Source of the DNA: Vibrio penaeicida
Lineage (GTDB): Bacteria > Pseudomonadota > Gammaproteobacteria > Enterobacterales > Vibrionaceae
Assembly (NCBI RefSeq): GCF_019977755.1
Contig: NZ_AP025144.1
Location: forward strand, 868,001 to 932,000
Direction of reading: 5' to 3'
DNA length: 64,000 nucleotides
Part shown: piece after piece, positions 17,085 to 27,136 of the stretch
Numbering within the stretch: position 1 is the stretch's first letter
Layout: each line of letters starts with the position of its first letter
The notes under the pieces: model-generated
Told to the model about the DNA's origin: nothing
The model's input: the letters and a program-made list of their open reading frames with translations, nothing else
Databases searched by the model: none
Translations under genes and position numbers: made by a program

Positions 17085-20000
17085 GTGTTTACTGTCTATC
17101 ACTCGAATCAAATAGAGTTGCTGAAATCTCTACTTGTTGAACTCATCAAACTTTCCCCATTAGAAAACCCATTTGAAGCAGAACAAATACTGGTTCAAAG
17201 CCCTGGCATGTCTCAATGGCTAAAAATGGAATTAGCGAAAGAATTTGGTGTTGCTGCAAATATTGATTTTCCTCTTCCTGCGACATTTATTTGGGATAGA
17301 TTTACGCAAGTCCTTCCCGATGTACCAACTCGCAGTGCTTTCAACAAAGAAGCCATGACTTGGAAGCTCATGGACATACTGCCATCGCAGTTATCTCAAC
17401 CTGAATTTTCTCCTTTACTTCGCTACTTAGAAAACGACGAAGATCACTCCAAACTCTTTCAATTGTCAGAGAAAATAGCGGATATCTTTGATGGATACTT
17501 AGTGTACAGACCAGAATGGATCGCAGCATGGGAGGCGGGAGAAACGGTAAAGGAAATCGGTGAAGAACACCCTTGGCAGCCCATTCTTTGGCAAGCGCTT
17601 TACGATCGCACGGTAGTACTCGATCAATCGCCTTACCATCGGGCTAATTTATACGAACATTTCATCGATGCCTTAAGCCAAGCACCTTCGGGGCTTTCTG
17701 ATTTGCCCAAGCGATTGTTTGTGTTTGGTATTTCTTCATTGCCGCCTCGCTACATGGATGCCTTAAAAGCACTGGGTGAGCACATTGATGTTCACCTTAT
17801 GTTTACCAACCCTTGTCGTTATTACTGGGGAGAGGTTCGAGACAGAAAATACCTCACTAAGTTAGCGGCTCGTCATCGAAAACACATTGAGTGGAAACAA
17901 GATCATTCTGAAGAGCACGGCGTGACAGAGCAGCTAAAAGGCGAACTTGAAGATAACGTGATTGATGAGCTTCATACCGATGTTGTTGGAAACAGTTTGC
18001 TGGCGTCCATGGGGAAATTGGGGCGCGATAATATGTATCTGCTCTCCCAGTTAGAAGCCCATGAAGTGGAAGCCTTTGTAGAGGTGGATCGCGATAGCAT
18101 ATTGCACCAATTACAAGCGGATATTTTGAATTTAGAAGAGCACCAAAAAGATGAAGTGCTTGAAACCAGCCAACACAAACAGTTGGTTTCAGAAGGGGAT
18201 ACATCGCTTTCAGTTCACGCGTGTCATAGCCCAATGCGTGAAGTTGAAGTACTGCATGATCAGCTTTTAAGCATGTTTGACACAGACTCGGGCTTAAAAC
18301 CTCGTGACGTTATCGTCATGGTAGCGGACATTAACGCTTACAGCCCCGCGATACAGTCTGTTTTTGGTAATGCACCTGGTGAGCGTTTTATCCCTTACTC
18401 CATTTCAGACAGAACGGCGCAAGAGGAGAGCCCTGTTCTATCTGCATTTATGCAGTTAATGCTGTTACCCGATAGCCGTTTCCAAGCTTCTGAGATACTC
18501 GAGCTTCTCGAAGTGCCTGCCATTATGGCTCGGTTTGGTCTGGATGAAGACCAGTTTGAGCGAGCAAAGATCTGGATTGAAGAAATTGGCGTACGCTGGG
18601 GCCTAGATGAACAAACCGCCGGGCAATTTGAGCTTCCAGAGCTAACGCAAAATACATGGCTTTTTGGTATTCAAAGAATGCTATTAGGCTACGCGATGCC
18701 AGAAAGTGCTGGGTTGTTTGAAGGGCAAAGAACCATTGCTTCTTACAATGAAGTACAAGGAATGGACGCTGAATTAGCGGGCAAATTGGCGCACTACGTC
18801 GATACGCTCAACCGAATCCAAAAGCAGTTGAACGCCACTCAAAGCGCGGCAGATTGGACTCGCATCATCAACGACATGCTGGATGCCTTTTTTAGTGTAG
18901 AGCTTGAAGGTGAAATGGCGCTTAAATCCATTCGAGACACCTTATCTCAGTTGCTTGAACAGGTTCATGATGCCGGATTTGAAGAAGACATTTCGCATAC
19001 AGTATTGCAGCAATACTTGCAGAACAAACTGTCTGGAACACGTGTCAGTCAGCGCTTTTTAGCAGGGCAAGTGAATTTCTGTACACTGATGCCTATGCGT
19101 TCCATTCCATTTAAATTGGTGTGCTTGCTTGGCATGAATGATGGGGCTTACCCTCGCTCAATGCCGCCTGAAGGCTTCGATTTAATGAACAATCGCGCAA
19201 GGCCAGGCGATCGCTCTCGACGAGATGATGATAGATACTTATTTCTCGAAGCCTTGTTGTCGGCACAGCAATCCTTATACATCAGTTATGTCGGGCGATC
19301 CATTCAAGACAATACAGACAAAGTACCATCGGTTTTAGTATCGGAGTTGTTGGAGTACTGCCACCAAAACTATTGTTTGGAAGGGGACGAAATGTTGGGC
19401 GTGGATGCGTCTGGCGATAAGTTTCTGGCTGCCCTTTCTAATACTCACCCCATGGTGCCATTTAGCCCTCTTGCTTTTTCTGGCATCGACAAAAGCTACG
19501 CCAAAGAGTGGCTACCGAGCGTTAACCGTTTAGGCGCGCGCGCTGGCGCATTTGAGCAGCCTTTGGATGACTACTTAGCCGAGCTAAGTGCACCTTACCA
19601 ACTTGATTTGGTGGAACTTCAACGTTTCTGGCGTTTACCCGTTCGGTATTTCTTTAACCGACGTCTCAAAGTGTTTTTTGAGCCACCTATGGCGACACTG
19701 GAAAATGATGAACCGTTTGTTTTGGGTGGTTTACAAAGTTATAAAATGCGCGACGAATTGGTGGATACGTTACTTCAATGCAGAGTAAACGGTGAAGCAG
19801 AGGAGCCTGTTTTAGCCCGTTACATGGAAAAACAGCGCGCCAAAGGGTTACTGCCTATTGGTGCTTTCGGTGAACTGGAATTTGCTGCCAACCGAGAACA
19901 GACCGATTCACTCGTGAATGTGCTTCATCCTTTGGCTGGAAAACCGCTTGACGACAGTGAAGTGAAAATCAGCCTAACAATAGACGGGAAACCGTGCCAA

Positions 20001-20534
20001 TTAACGGGTTGGTTAACACATCGATACCAATCCGGGCTGCTTCGGTATCGTAGCGGAAAAATCCGCGCACAAGATTGGTTATCTGCATGGATTGATCACC
20101 TCTGTCTCGCTGCCATGGGAGGCGTGAGCCGTACCCACATCGTTGGTTACGACAAAAAAGAGGGGGCGGTGCATTGGGTCATTTCTCCTTTAGATAACTG
20201 CGATCAAGCCATCGCCATGTTACAAGAGCTGGTTCGCTTGTTTTATCAAGGCATGAATCAACCATTACCTTATTTCCCTAAGACAGCGCTAGCAGGCGTT
20301 CAAGCCTGTATTAACAAAGCAGGTGAATGGGTAGATGATGAAGAAACGGCACTTAAAAAGATGGGAGATGCTTTTAACGATGGCTATATGTTCCCCGGTG
20401 AAGGCTCAGATAACTACATCGAAAGAATCTGGTCTCACTGGAATGAAGAGCTCGGTAGAGAAGTAAGGCTAAACGCAAGTTTGGTTTTACAAGCCGCAGT
20501 TATGGCAACGCAAAACAGTGAAGAGATAGAGTAA
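17085..20534 (+). CDS. recC: Exodeoxyribonuclease V gamma subunit RecC
   Basis: 1149 residues from GTG 17085 (MFTVYHSNQIELLKSLL, a typical RecC opening). RecC is the Chi-recognising, inactive helicase/nuclease-like subunit that holds RecB and RecD together. The SPGMSQWLKMELAKEFGVAANIDFP region near residue 39 and the CLLGMNDGAYPRS block near residue 685 are strongly RecC-like. Length is normal. recB follows after 234 bp and recD overlaps recB, so all three may form one unit. The ptrA gene that lies between recC and recB in E. coli is absent. Confidence 0.96.
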   Translation: MFTVYHSNQIELLKSLLVELIKLSPLENPFEAEQILVQSPGMSQWLKMELAKEFGVAANIDFPLPATFIWDRFTQVLPDVPTRSAFNKEAMTWKLMDILPSQLSQPEFSPLLRYLENDEDHSKLFQLSEKIADIFDGYLVYRPEWIAAWEAGETVKEIGEEHPWQPILWQALYDRTVVLDQSPYHRANLYEHFIDALSQAPSGLSDLPKRLFVFGISSLPPRYMDALKALGEHIDVHLMFTNPCRYYWGEVRDRKYLTKLAARHRKHIEWKQDHSEEHGVTEQLKGELEDNVIDELHTDVVGNSLLASMGKLGRDNMYLLSQLEAHEVEAFVEVDRDSILHQLQADILNLEEHQKDEVLETSQHKQLVSEGDTSLSVHACHSPMREVEVLHDQLLSMFDTDSGLKPRDVIVMVADINAYSPAIQSVFGNAPGERFIPYSISDRTAQEESPVLSAFMQLMLLPDSRFQASEILELLEVPAIMARFGLDEDQFERAKIWIEEIGVRWGLDEQTAGQFELPELTQNTWLFGIQRMLLGYAMPESAGLFEGQRTIASYNEVQGMDAELAGKLAHYVDTLNRIQKQLNATQSAADWTRIINDMLDAFFSVELEGEMALKSIRDTLSQLLEQVHDAGFEEDISHTVLQQYLQNKLSGTRVSQRFLAGQVNFCTLMPMRSIPFKLVCLLGMNDGAYPRSMPPEGFDLMNNRARPGDRSRRDDDRYLFLEALLSAQQSLYISYVGRSIQDNTDKVPSVLVSELLEYCHQNYCLEGDEMLGVDASGDKFLAALSNTHPMVPFSPLAFSGIDKSYAKEWLPSVNRLGARAGAFEQPLDDYLAELSAPYQLDLVELQRFWRLPVRYFFNRRLKVFFEPPMATLENDEPFVLGGLQSYKMRDELVDTLLQCRVNGEAEEPVLARYMEKQRAKGLLPIGAFGELEFAANREQTDSLVNVLHPLAGKPLDDSEVKISLTIDGKPCQLTGWLTHRYQSGLLRYRSGKIRAQDWLSAWIDHLCLAAMGGVSRTHIVGYDKKEGAVHWVISPLDNCDQAIAMLQELVRLFYQGMNQPLPYFPKTALAGVQACINKAGEWVDDEETALKKMGDAFNDGYMFPGEGSDNYIERIWSHWNEELGREVRLNASLVLQAAVMATQNSEEIE

Positions 20535-20556
20535 GTTTCATTTGAAAGGGTGTAGG

Positions 20557-20635
20557 GTGGTCGCCAGCAAATCATTGTTATTTGTAGGACGTTCGCTGTG
20601 CGACCACAGGGTCAGAGGTGACCACAATTCTGTGG
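20557..20635. other. Inverted repeats in the recC-recB gap
   Basis: Two inverted repeats occur: GTGGTCGC (20557-20564) with GCGACCAC (20600-20607), and a short hairpin CCACA-ATTC-TGTGG (20622-20635). Neither is followed by a T run, so they are not simple terminators. Confidence 0.5.
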
Positions 20636-20768
20636 CAGGGATACTAACCACAGCAGGTAGCCTGAACCGTGAAGCAAGTCTCAACCTGATCTATTTTGAT
20701 CTTTAAAGTTAATTATAAATTGCAAAATAAGTGTTTGATCACAAATTATTAGGCGGAATCGACGACAT

Positions 20769-23700
20769 ATGACTAGCCAATCTGATTCAAAACCTCAACA
20801 AGCGAGTGTTTTGTCACCAATGGATTTCCCCTTGCATGGTGCCCGTTTAATAGAGGCCTCTGCGGGAACTGGGAAAACGTTCACCATTGCGGGGCTGTAT
20901 CTACGTCTACTTCTTGGTCATGGTGAGAGTGGCACTTCACATCCCTGCCAATTGACTGTTGATCAAATATTGGTTGTGACCTTTACAGAAGCAGCCACGG
21001 CAGAGCTGAGAGATCGTATCCGCGCAAAAATTCACGACGCACGTTTGGCGTTTTCTCGTGGTGGGGCTTCTTCAAACGATAAAAAAATAGATCCCGTTAT
21101 CCAGCCCTTGTTAAGCGCCATTTCGGATCACAAAGAAGCCGCAAAAATATTGCTTCAGGCTGAACGCCAGATGGACGAAGCCGCTATCTATACCATTCAC
21201 GGCTTTTGCCAGCGCATGTTGACTCAAAATGCCTTTGAATCGGGCAGCCGATTTAACCACGAATTTGTTACCGACGAAACTCAGCTCAAAGCTAAGGTCG
21301 TTGCGGATTATTGGCGTAGGCAGTTTTATCCTTTGTCGATGAACCTTGCCGCTGAGATCGGGAAGATCTGGGGGGCACCTTCAGCTCTGCTTAAGGATGT
21401 ATCCCGACACTTAACGGGTGCAGACATTGAACTGACGGTCGCACCTCTTTCAACAAATATTGCGGATCTGCATCAACAGAATTTAAGTAAAATCGATGAA
21501 CTCAAAGCGCAATGGCGAGCGGCGCAAGACGATCTACAAGACCTGATATCAAGCTCAGATGTAAACAAGCGCAGCTACACCAAAAAATCGCTGCCTACTT
21601 GGCTAGAACAAGTCGCTATTTGGGCAGCAAGCCCAACAGTGGATTACGTTTTTCCCGATAAGCTGGAAAAATTCAGCCAGACGATGCTGAACGAAAAGAC
21701 CCCCAAAGGCGAACCACCCACTCACCCAGTTTTTGATTTGATAGACGAGTTCATTTCGCAGTCCGTTTCGTTGCGTGACCCCATTTTGGCGCACGCGATC
21801 GCAGAGTGCCGTGTTCTATTGGCGAAAGCCAAGCAGAGAAAGAATTGGTTATCGTTCGATGATTTGCTGACGCAACTTTCTGCCGCCTTAGATGCCGATG
21901 AAGATGATTTGTTGGCAGAGCGTATTCGCACTCTTTACCCGGTGGCTATGATCGATGAATTCCAAGATACGGACCCGCTCCAGTACCAGATATTCAGCCA
22001 AATTTACGTAGGTCAGCCTCAAACAGGCTTATTTATGATCGGCGATCCTAAACAGGCGATCTATGGGTTCCGTGGCGCAGATATTTTTACCTACATTAAA
22101 GCCCGTAATGAAGTGCAAGATCACTACACGCTTGGTACCAACTGGCGCTCCAGTGCCGATATGGTTATGGCAGTAAACCGAATTTTCGACTTCAGTGATG
22201 CCCCTTTTATTTATGATGAAGACATTCCGTTCAGACCCGTTAATTTCAGCCCGAAAGCCGATTCCAGCCATTGGTTTTTGGATGGCGTTAAACAGCCAGC
22301 TCTAAGGTTTTGGCTGCATGAAGAAGAAGACGGTAAGCCCGTAACGAAAGGGGATTACCTTTCTGTCATGGCGTCAGCCACAGCCAGCCAAATTCAAACG
22401 GTGTTAACTGCATCAGACAAGCAACAAGCTTGGTTTGAAAATGGGGGAGAACGCAACAACGTGCAAGCTGGTGATATTGCGGTCTTGGTTCGAACCGGTA
22501 CGGAAGGGCGAAAAATTAAGGAAGCACTCGCCGAGCAAGGCATTGCGAGTGTGTATTTATCTAACCGAGACAGTGTGTTCGACAGTGTCGTCGCGCACGA
22601 TGTGCAACGCCTGCTCCAAGCCGTCCTAACGCCGGAGCAAGACAAAACGCTTCGCGCTTGTTTGGCATCGTCTTTGTTCGCTTTGAACGCTCGTGAATTG
22701 GATGCCCTAAATAATGAAGAAACACTGTGGGAAAACACGGTGAATGAATTTCGGGAGTACCGGAAACTTTGGCAGCAACGAGGCGTAATGCCAATGATTC
22801 GTTCCGTTATGTCAAAGCGAACGATGGCAGAGCGCTTACTGGAAGAAGATAACGGAGAGCGCACCATTACCGATTTGCTGCACATTGGCGAGTTATTGCA
22901 GCAAGCCAGTTTGTCGCTGGAAAGCGATCACGGTTTGCTGCGTTGGCTATCTGAAACCATCAGCGATATTCAGTCCGGCTTAACGGGGGGCAGCGACGAG
23001 CAAATCCAACGTTTGGAGTCTGAGCGTAATCTGGTTCAAATTGTCACCATCCATAAATCCAAAGGCTTGGAATACGATTTGGTCTTTCTTCCTTTTGTTA
23101 GCAGTTACCGCGAAGCCAGTGAAGGCAAGTATTACGACGCAAAGAAAGACAAAACCGTATTAGACATTACTAAGAACAGTGAAGCCCTAGAACTGGCCGA
23201 CAAAGAGAGATTAGCGGAAGATTTGCGTTTGATTTATGTGGCGCTTACTCGCGCGGTTTATGGCTGCTTTATTGGTATGACTCCGATACGAAAAGGGCGA
23301 GCCACGAAAGGACCTTCAGGGCTTCATTTAAGTGCCATTGGGTATTTGGTGCAAAACGGCGAGCCAAAATCGCCAGAAGAGTTAGCGGGGTGCCTCGTTC
23401 AAGTGACCAACAATCATGATTTCATGACCATTGATACGCCACCTGAGCAGCAAGGACAGCCATATACCCCCGTAAAAGAAGCGGCAGAAGTCCTTACGGC
23501 AAGCGAGTTACAGCAAGATATCGATCGCTCATGGAGAATCAGTAGTTACTCGGGGTTAGTCAAGCAATCAGGGCACGGTGCACATGATGCGTCTTTTGAA
23601 GTGGCGGGGTTTGATATTGACTCATTTTCTGAAGAGGAAGAACACCTAATAGAAGCGCCCGCGCGTTCTATATTTACTTTTCCAAGAGGCGCGAGACCGG

Positions 23701-24392
23701 GAACGTTTCTTCACACTTTATTTGAAGAGGTGATTTTCAACGAACCTGCGCACAGTGAAGCCAACAGTGCAACCATTACCCATTTGATGGAAGTAGAACA
23801 GCTCGAACCAGAATGGCAGCCCATATTGGAATTACTGGTAGATACGGTGCTTAACACGCCTTTGGATGGGGAAGGGCTCCAACTTTCGAACAAAATGCCA
23901 AATCAGCTATTGGTGGAGATGGAATTCTTATTGCCTATCGATGTACTCCTCGCCCCAACGTTTAACCAATTGGCTCACCAACATGATCCGCTTTCTAAGC
24001 AGGCTGGCGATCTAGGTTTTCACCGCTTAAAAGGTATGTTGAAGGGCTTTATCGATCTCGTGTTTGAGCACAACGGAAAGTACTATGTCCTTGACTGGAA
24101 ATCGAACCACTTAGGCGATTCCGTCGCCGACTACCATGGTGAGAATTTGGCGCGTGCGATGGCGGATCATCGATACGATTTACAATATCAAATTTACGCG
24201 TTGGCACTGCACCGCTTCCTAAAAAGTCGACTGGCACAATATGACTATGAACAGCACTTCGGTGGTGTGTATTATCTTTTCTTACGAGGTGTGGATGGGC
24301 AATCGAATAACGGGATCTTTTCAGCGAAACCTTCCCAAGCCTTTTTGGAACAGTTCGATAAGCTCATTGATGGAGAAGCATTAGATGTCTGA
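20769..24392 (+). CDS. recB: Exodeoxyribonuclease V beta subunit RecB
   Basis: 1207 residues. Walker A is EASAGTGKTFTI near residues 29-40. UvrD-type helicase motifs follow (MIDEFQDTDPLQYQIF, GDPKQAIYGFRGADIF, VTIHKSKGLEYDLVFLP). The C-terminal nuclease domain keeps its catalytic Asp and Lys in GFIDLVFEHNGKYYVLDWKSN near residue 1095. RecB is the 3'-5' helicase and only nuclease of RecBCD, which repairs double-strand breaks and degrades linear DNA. ATG 20769 has a GGCGGA-type site upstream, and the end overlaps recD by 8 bp. Confidence 0.96.
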   Translation: MTSQSDSKPQQASVLSPMDFPLHGARLIEASAGTGKTFTIAGLYLRLLLGHGESGTSHPCQLTVDQILVVTFTEAATAELRDRIRAKIHDARLAFSRGGASSNDKKIDPVIQPLLSAISDHKEAAKILLQAERQMDEAAIYTIHGFCQRMLTQNAFESGSRFNHEFVTDETQLKAKVVADYWRRQFYPLSMNLAAEIGKIWGAPSALLKDVSRHLTGADIELTVAPLSTNIADLHQQNLSKIDELKAQWRAAQDDLQDLISSSDVNKRSYTKKSLPTWLEQVAIWAASPTVDYVFPDKLEKFSQTMLNEKTPKGEPPTHPVFDLIDEFISQSVSLRDPILAHAIAECRVLLAKAKQRKNWLSFDDLLTQLSAALDADEDDLLAERIRTLYPVAMIDEFQDTDPLQYQIFSQIYVGQPQTGLFMIGDPKQAIYGFRGADIFTYIKARNEVQDHYTLGTNWRSSADMVMAVNRIFDFSDAPFIYDEDIPFRPVNFSPKADSSHWFLDGVKQPALRFWLHEEEDGKPVTKGDYLSVMASATASQIQTVLTASDKQQAWFENGGERNNVQAGDIAVLVRTGTEGRKIKEALAEQGIASVYLSNRDSVFDSVVAHDVQRLLQAVLTPEQDKTLRACLASSLFALNARELDALNNEETLWENTVNEFREYRKLWQQRGVMPMIRSVMSKRTMAERLLEEDNGERTITDLLHIGELLQQASLSLESDHGLLRWLSETISDIQSGLTGGSDEQIQRLESERNLVQIVTIHKSKGLEYDLVFLPFVSSYREASEGKYYDAKKDKTVLDITKNSEALELADKERLAEDLRLIYVALTRAVYGCFIGMTPIRKGRATKGPSGLHLSAIGYLVQNGEPKSPEELAGCLVQVTNNHDFMTIDTPPEQQGQPYTPVKEAAEVLTASELQQDIDRSWRISSYSGLVKQSGHGAHDASFEVAGFDIDSFSEEEEHLIEAPARSIFTFPRGARPGTFLHTLFEEVIFNEPAHSEANSATITHLMEVEQLEPEWQPILELLVDTVLNTPLDGEGLQLSNKMPNQLLVEMEFLLPIDVLLAPTFNQLAHQHDPLSKQAGDLGFHRLKGMLKGFIDLVFEHNGKYYVLDWKSNHLGDSVADYHGENLARAMADHRYDLQYQIYALALHRFLKSRLAQYDYEQHFGGVYYLFLRGVDGQSNNGIFSAKPSQAFLEQFDKLIDGEALDV

Positions 24393-26496
24393 TTCTCAGC
24401 CAGTAAACTCCGACATGCCTACAACAGATTTACTCAATGTCATGCAGCAACTTGCTGTTCAAGGAGCAGTTCGACAGCTGGATTACCAATTCGCTCGATT
24501 TATTGCCTCTCAACAGCCCGATTCGAATTTTTCCGTGCCTTTTATTGCAGGTTTAGCCAGCTCTGAATTGGGAAAAGGGCATATTTGTGTGCCCATGGAC
24601 AGAGTAGATATTGCAGCTTGCCTTGGTCTTTATGGCGAGCAAGCACAATTACTACAAGAAAAACTCACGGGTATTGATTGGAAAAAAGAGTTGGAGAGCT
24701 CTCCTGTCGTCGGGCGAAACGGTGAAGCCAAACCTTTAATTCTGGATGGTGCGAAATTGTATCTGCACCGCTATTGGCATTACGAGGTGGTGCTCAGTCA
24801 GACGCTGCGCGATTTGATGTCGCCCATTGTTTTAGAGCCTGCTCAAGCGACTCGCCTAAAAACAACGCTAGATCATTTGTTTGCTCGCAGCTACCAATAC
24901 TTGTTCTCAACAATAGTGTATTCAGAACAAAGCCATCAGGTCATGCGACAGCAGTGGGTATGCGATCACCTAGATATCGTCGCGCCGGAAACATTGGACT
25001 GGAACGCGATTGACAACGTTTTGGTGAGTGCGAAGAAAGTGACGGACTTAAGCAGTCTGGATGCCTTAGTACCACAATCTGCCTGCTTAAATTGGCAAAA
25101 AGTAGCTGCTGCTGTCGCGCTTACCAGACGCTTTGCTGTGATTTCTGGTGGACCAGGAACAGGAAAAACCACAACGGTCGCTAAATTGTTGGCAGCATTG
25201 GTTCAGCAGGGAAGTGACTTAGGTGAGGTGCCTGACATTAAGCTGGTTGCGCCAACAGGTAAAGCCGCAGCTCGTTTAACCGAGTCCATTGGTAAAGCAG
25301 TAGAAGGTCTGCCAATAGAACCGAGCATTCGCGACCAAATCCCAACCGATTCGAGCACGATTCACCGTTTACTCGGTGCTATTCCTGGGCGAGCAGAGTT
25401 CCGACATCATAAAGACAACCCATTGCATCTCGACATTTTGGTTGTCGATGAAGCTTCAATGGTTGACCTGTCTATGATGTATAAGCTGGTGGACGCGATG
25501 CCACCGAACGCTAGGCTAATTTTACTTGGCGATAAAGATCAGCTTGCTTCTGTGGAGGCCGGTGCCGTGCTAGGCGATATCTGTGATTTTAGTGATCAGT
25601 TCATGAGCCCAGCGCAAAGCCAACAAATCGCTACGTTAACTGGTTACGATGCAGTGAGCCGCCAACATTCTACGTCAGCCCCACCCATCGTGGATTGCTT
25701 GTGTATGTTGCAAAAAAGCTATCGTTTTGATGCCCGTTCTGGCATAGGGCAGTTAGCCAAAGCGATCAACTCTGGCCATCCCATTCGTGTTGAAAAAGTT
25801 TGGGAGCAAGGGTTTGGAGATATTGCCCATCATGACTTGGATAAAGACACTTATCAGCAGATGCTGAAAATGGTTACGGCAGGTTATGCCTCTTATTTGC
25901 AAGAAGCCAACCGCAAAGTTTCATTGGATGAACTGCCCAATGCGAAAGCAAAGCAGGTATTAAAACTGTTTTCAGAATGCCGGCTATTATGTGCTATTCG
26001 TGAAGGTGATTTTGGGCTTGTCGGCTTGAATCATCGAATAGAGCAGAGCCTTAGAAAACAGAATAAGTTGCCTACCACCGATGATGTTTGGTACCCAGGC
26101 AGACCGGTCATGGTCACGCGCAATGATCATGCACTTGGGCTTTACAATGGTGATATTGGAATTTGTATGCTGGATGAGTCTGAAGAAGTGCCAAGACTTA
26201 GGGTGTACTTTGAATTACCCGATGGCACAGTGAAAGGTGTGCTTCCAAGTCGAGTTCCTGAGCACGAAACGGCGTATGCCATGACCATTCATAAATCTCA
26301 AGGGAGTGAGTTTGAACATACGATTATGGTATTGCCGCCAAGCTTTAGCCCTATTTTAACGCGAGAGTTGATCTACACCGGTATTACGCGAGCTAAGAAG
26401 AAGCTGGATCTGTTTGGTGAGCGAAATGTGATGAATCGAGGGGTAAAAGTGAAAACATTACGTGCAAGTGGGTTAGCTGGGCGATTGGATAAGTAA
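24385..26496 (+). CDS. recD: Exodeoxyribonuclease V alpha subunit RecD
   Basis: 703 residues. The SF1B helicase motifs are intact: Walker A SGGPGTGKTTT near residue 255, VVDEASMVDLSMMY, LLGDKDQLASVEAGAVLGD, and a C-terminal MTIHKSQGSEFEH. RecD is the faster 5'-3' helicase of RecBCD and sets the nuclease mode before Chi. It starts inside the last codons of recB (8-bp overlap), so translation is probably coupled. It is longer than E. coli RecD (608), as is usual in Vibrio. Confidence 0.95.
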   Translation: MSDSQPVNSDMPTTDLLNVMQQLAVQGAVRQLDYQFARFIASQQPDSNFSVPFIAGLASSELGKGHICVPMDRVDIAACLGLYGEQAQLLQEKLTGIDWKKELESSPVVGRNGEAKPLILDGAKLYLHRYWHYEVVLSQTLRDLMSPIVLEPAQATRLKTTLDHLFARSYQYLFSTIVYSEQSHQVMRQQWVCDHLDIVAPETLDWNAIDNVLVSAKKVTDLSSLDALVPQSACLNWQKVAAAVALTRRFAVISGGPGTGKTTTVAKLLAALVQQGSDLGEVPDIKLVAPTGKAAARLTESIGKAVEGLPIEPSIRDQIPTDSSTIHRLLGAIPGRAEFRHHKDNPLHLDILVVDEASMVDLSMMYKLVDAMPPNARLILLGDKDQLASVEAGAVLGDICDFSDQFMSPAQSQQIATLTGYDAVSRQHSTSAPPIVDCLCMLQKSYRFDARSGIGQLAKAINSGHPIRVEKVWEQGFGDIAHHDLDKDTYQQMLKMVTAGYASYLQEANRKVSLDELPNAKAKQVLKLFSECRLLCAIREGDFGLVGLNHRIEQSLRKQNKLPTTDDVWYPGRPVMVTRNDHALGLYNGDIGICMLDESEEVPRLRVYFELPDGTVKGVLPSRVPEHETAYAMTIHKSQGSEFEHTIMVLPPSFSPILTRELIYTGITRAKKKLDLFGERNVMNRGVKVKTLRASGLAGRLDK

Positions 26497-26582
26497 GGGC
26501 GCTAGATACAGTTTGAAAGTGTGATTGAATTTTTGGCTCCACCGTCCTTGGTGGACCATCAAATTTCTAAGGTCTGCAAATC

Positions 26583-26867
26583 CTAAACTTCGGCAAGTGC
26601 TAGGAATTTGAAAACGTCTTTGACGCTGCTGTTTTCATCTATTTTCGTACTGAATACTTCCGAAAATGAGATGTTTCTTATGTTACAACGATTTTGATAA
26701 GACATTATGTAACGTTTCATGCTGTCGTTTACTGGAAAAACGCAGTGTACTTCTCTGCCATCCAAAAACTGGTTGTCAGCCATATCCCAAAAGCTTTGGG
26801 CCGAGTTGCAAATAATGGTTCTCATTGAGTTTATGCTCGCAAGTTGTGGACTCTCGCTTCCTAGCAT
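26583..26867 (-). CDS. Hypothetical small protein downstream of argA
   Basis: I do not recognise this family. The best start is ATG 26867, with a GGAG site just before it, giving 94 residues. The open frame itself reaches 26909. The product has a mixed hydrophobic and polar composition, with no signal peptide or membrane helix, and ends in a charged helix-like stretch (DENSSVKDVFKFLALAEV). It lies between recD (opposite strand) and argA (same strand, 270 bp upstream). The evidence for coding is the start context and length only, so it may be spurious. Confidence 0.4.
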   Translation of the reverse strand: MLGSESPQLASINSMRTIICNSAQSFWDMADNQFLDGREVHCVFPVNDSMKRYIMSYQNRCNIRNISFSEVFSTKIDENSSVKDVFKFLALAEV

Positions 26868-26990
26868 TTGACTCCGTATTAGAGTGAACCTCCATGTGGC
26901 AGTGAACATTCTTGACGTTGATGTTTAAAACCTTTTGATAGGCGATAAAGCAAACTAAAAGGTAAAACAGAATGATTCAACTGAATTTGG

Positions 26991-27080
26991 CACTGGAAAG
27001 CATGGCTTTCCAGTGGCGGGGATTGTACCAGCAGAATGTGATATGAAAAGTCAATTTTTAACCGATTTGCGGTTTTTTTT
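26991..27080. other. Hairpins between argA and the small gene
   Basis: A perfect 10-bp stem CACTGGAAAG / CTTTCCAGTG with a 5-nt loop lies at 26991-27015. A short AACCG / CGGTT stem at 27060-27074 is followed by eight T residues on the plus strand. The second looks like a weak plus-strand terminator with no obvious plus-strand gene before it. Confidence 0.45.
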
Positions 27081-27136
27081 AGCAATTAATTATAAATCAG
27101 TTGCTTATGAACGAAATTAATTGGAACGAGGTTCTA

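Noticed and set aside
26538..26555. TCCACC/GGTGGA hairpin behind recD as terminator
   Set aside because: There is no T run after the stem on either strand, so I do not call it a terminator.
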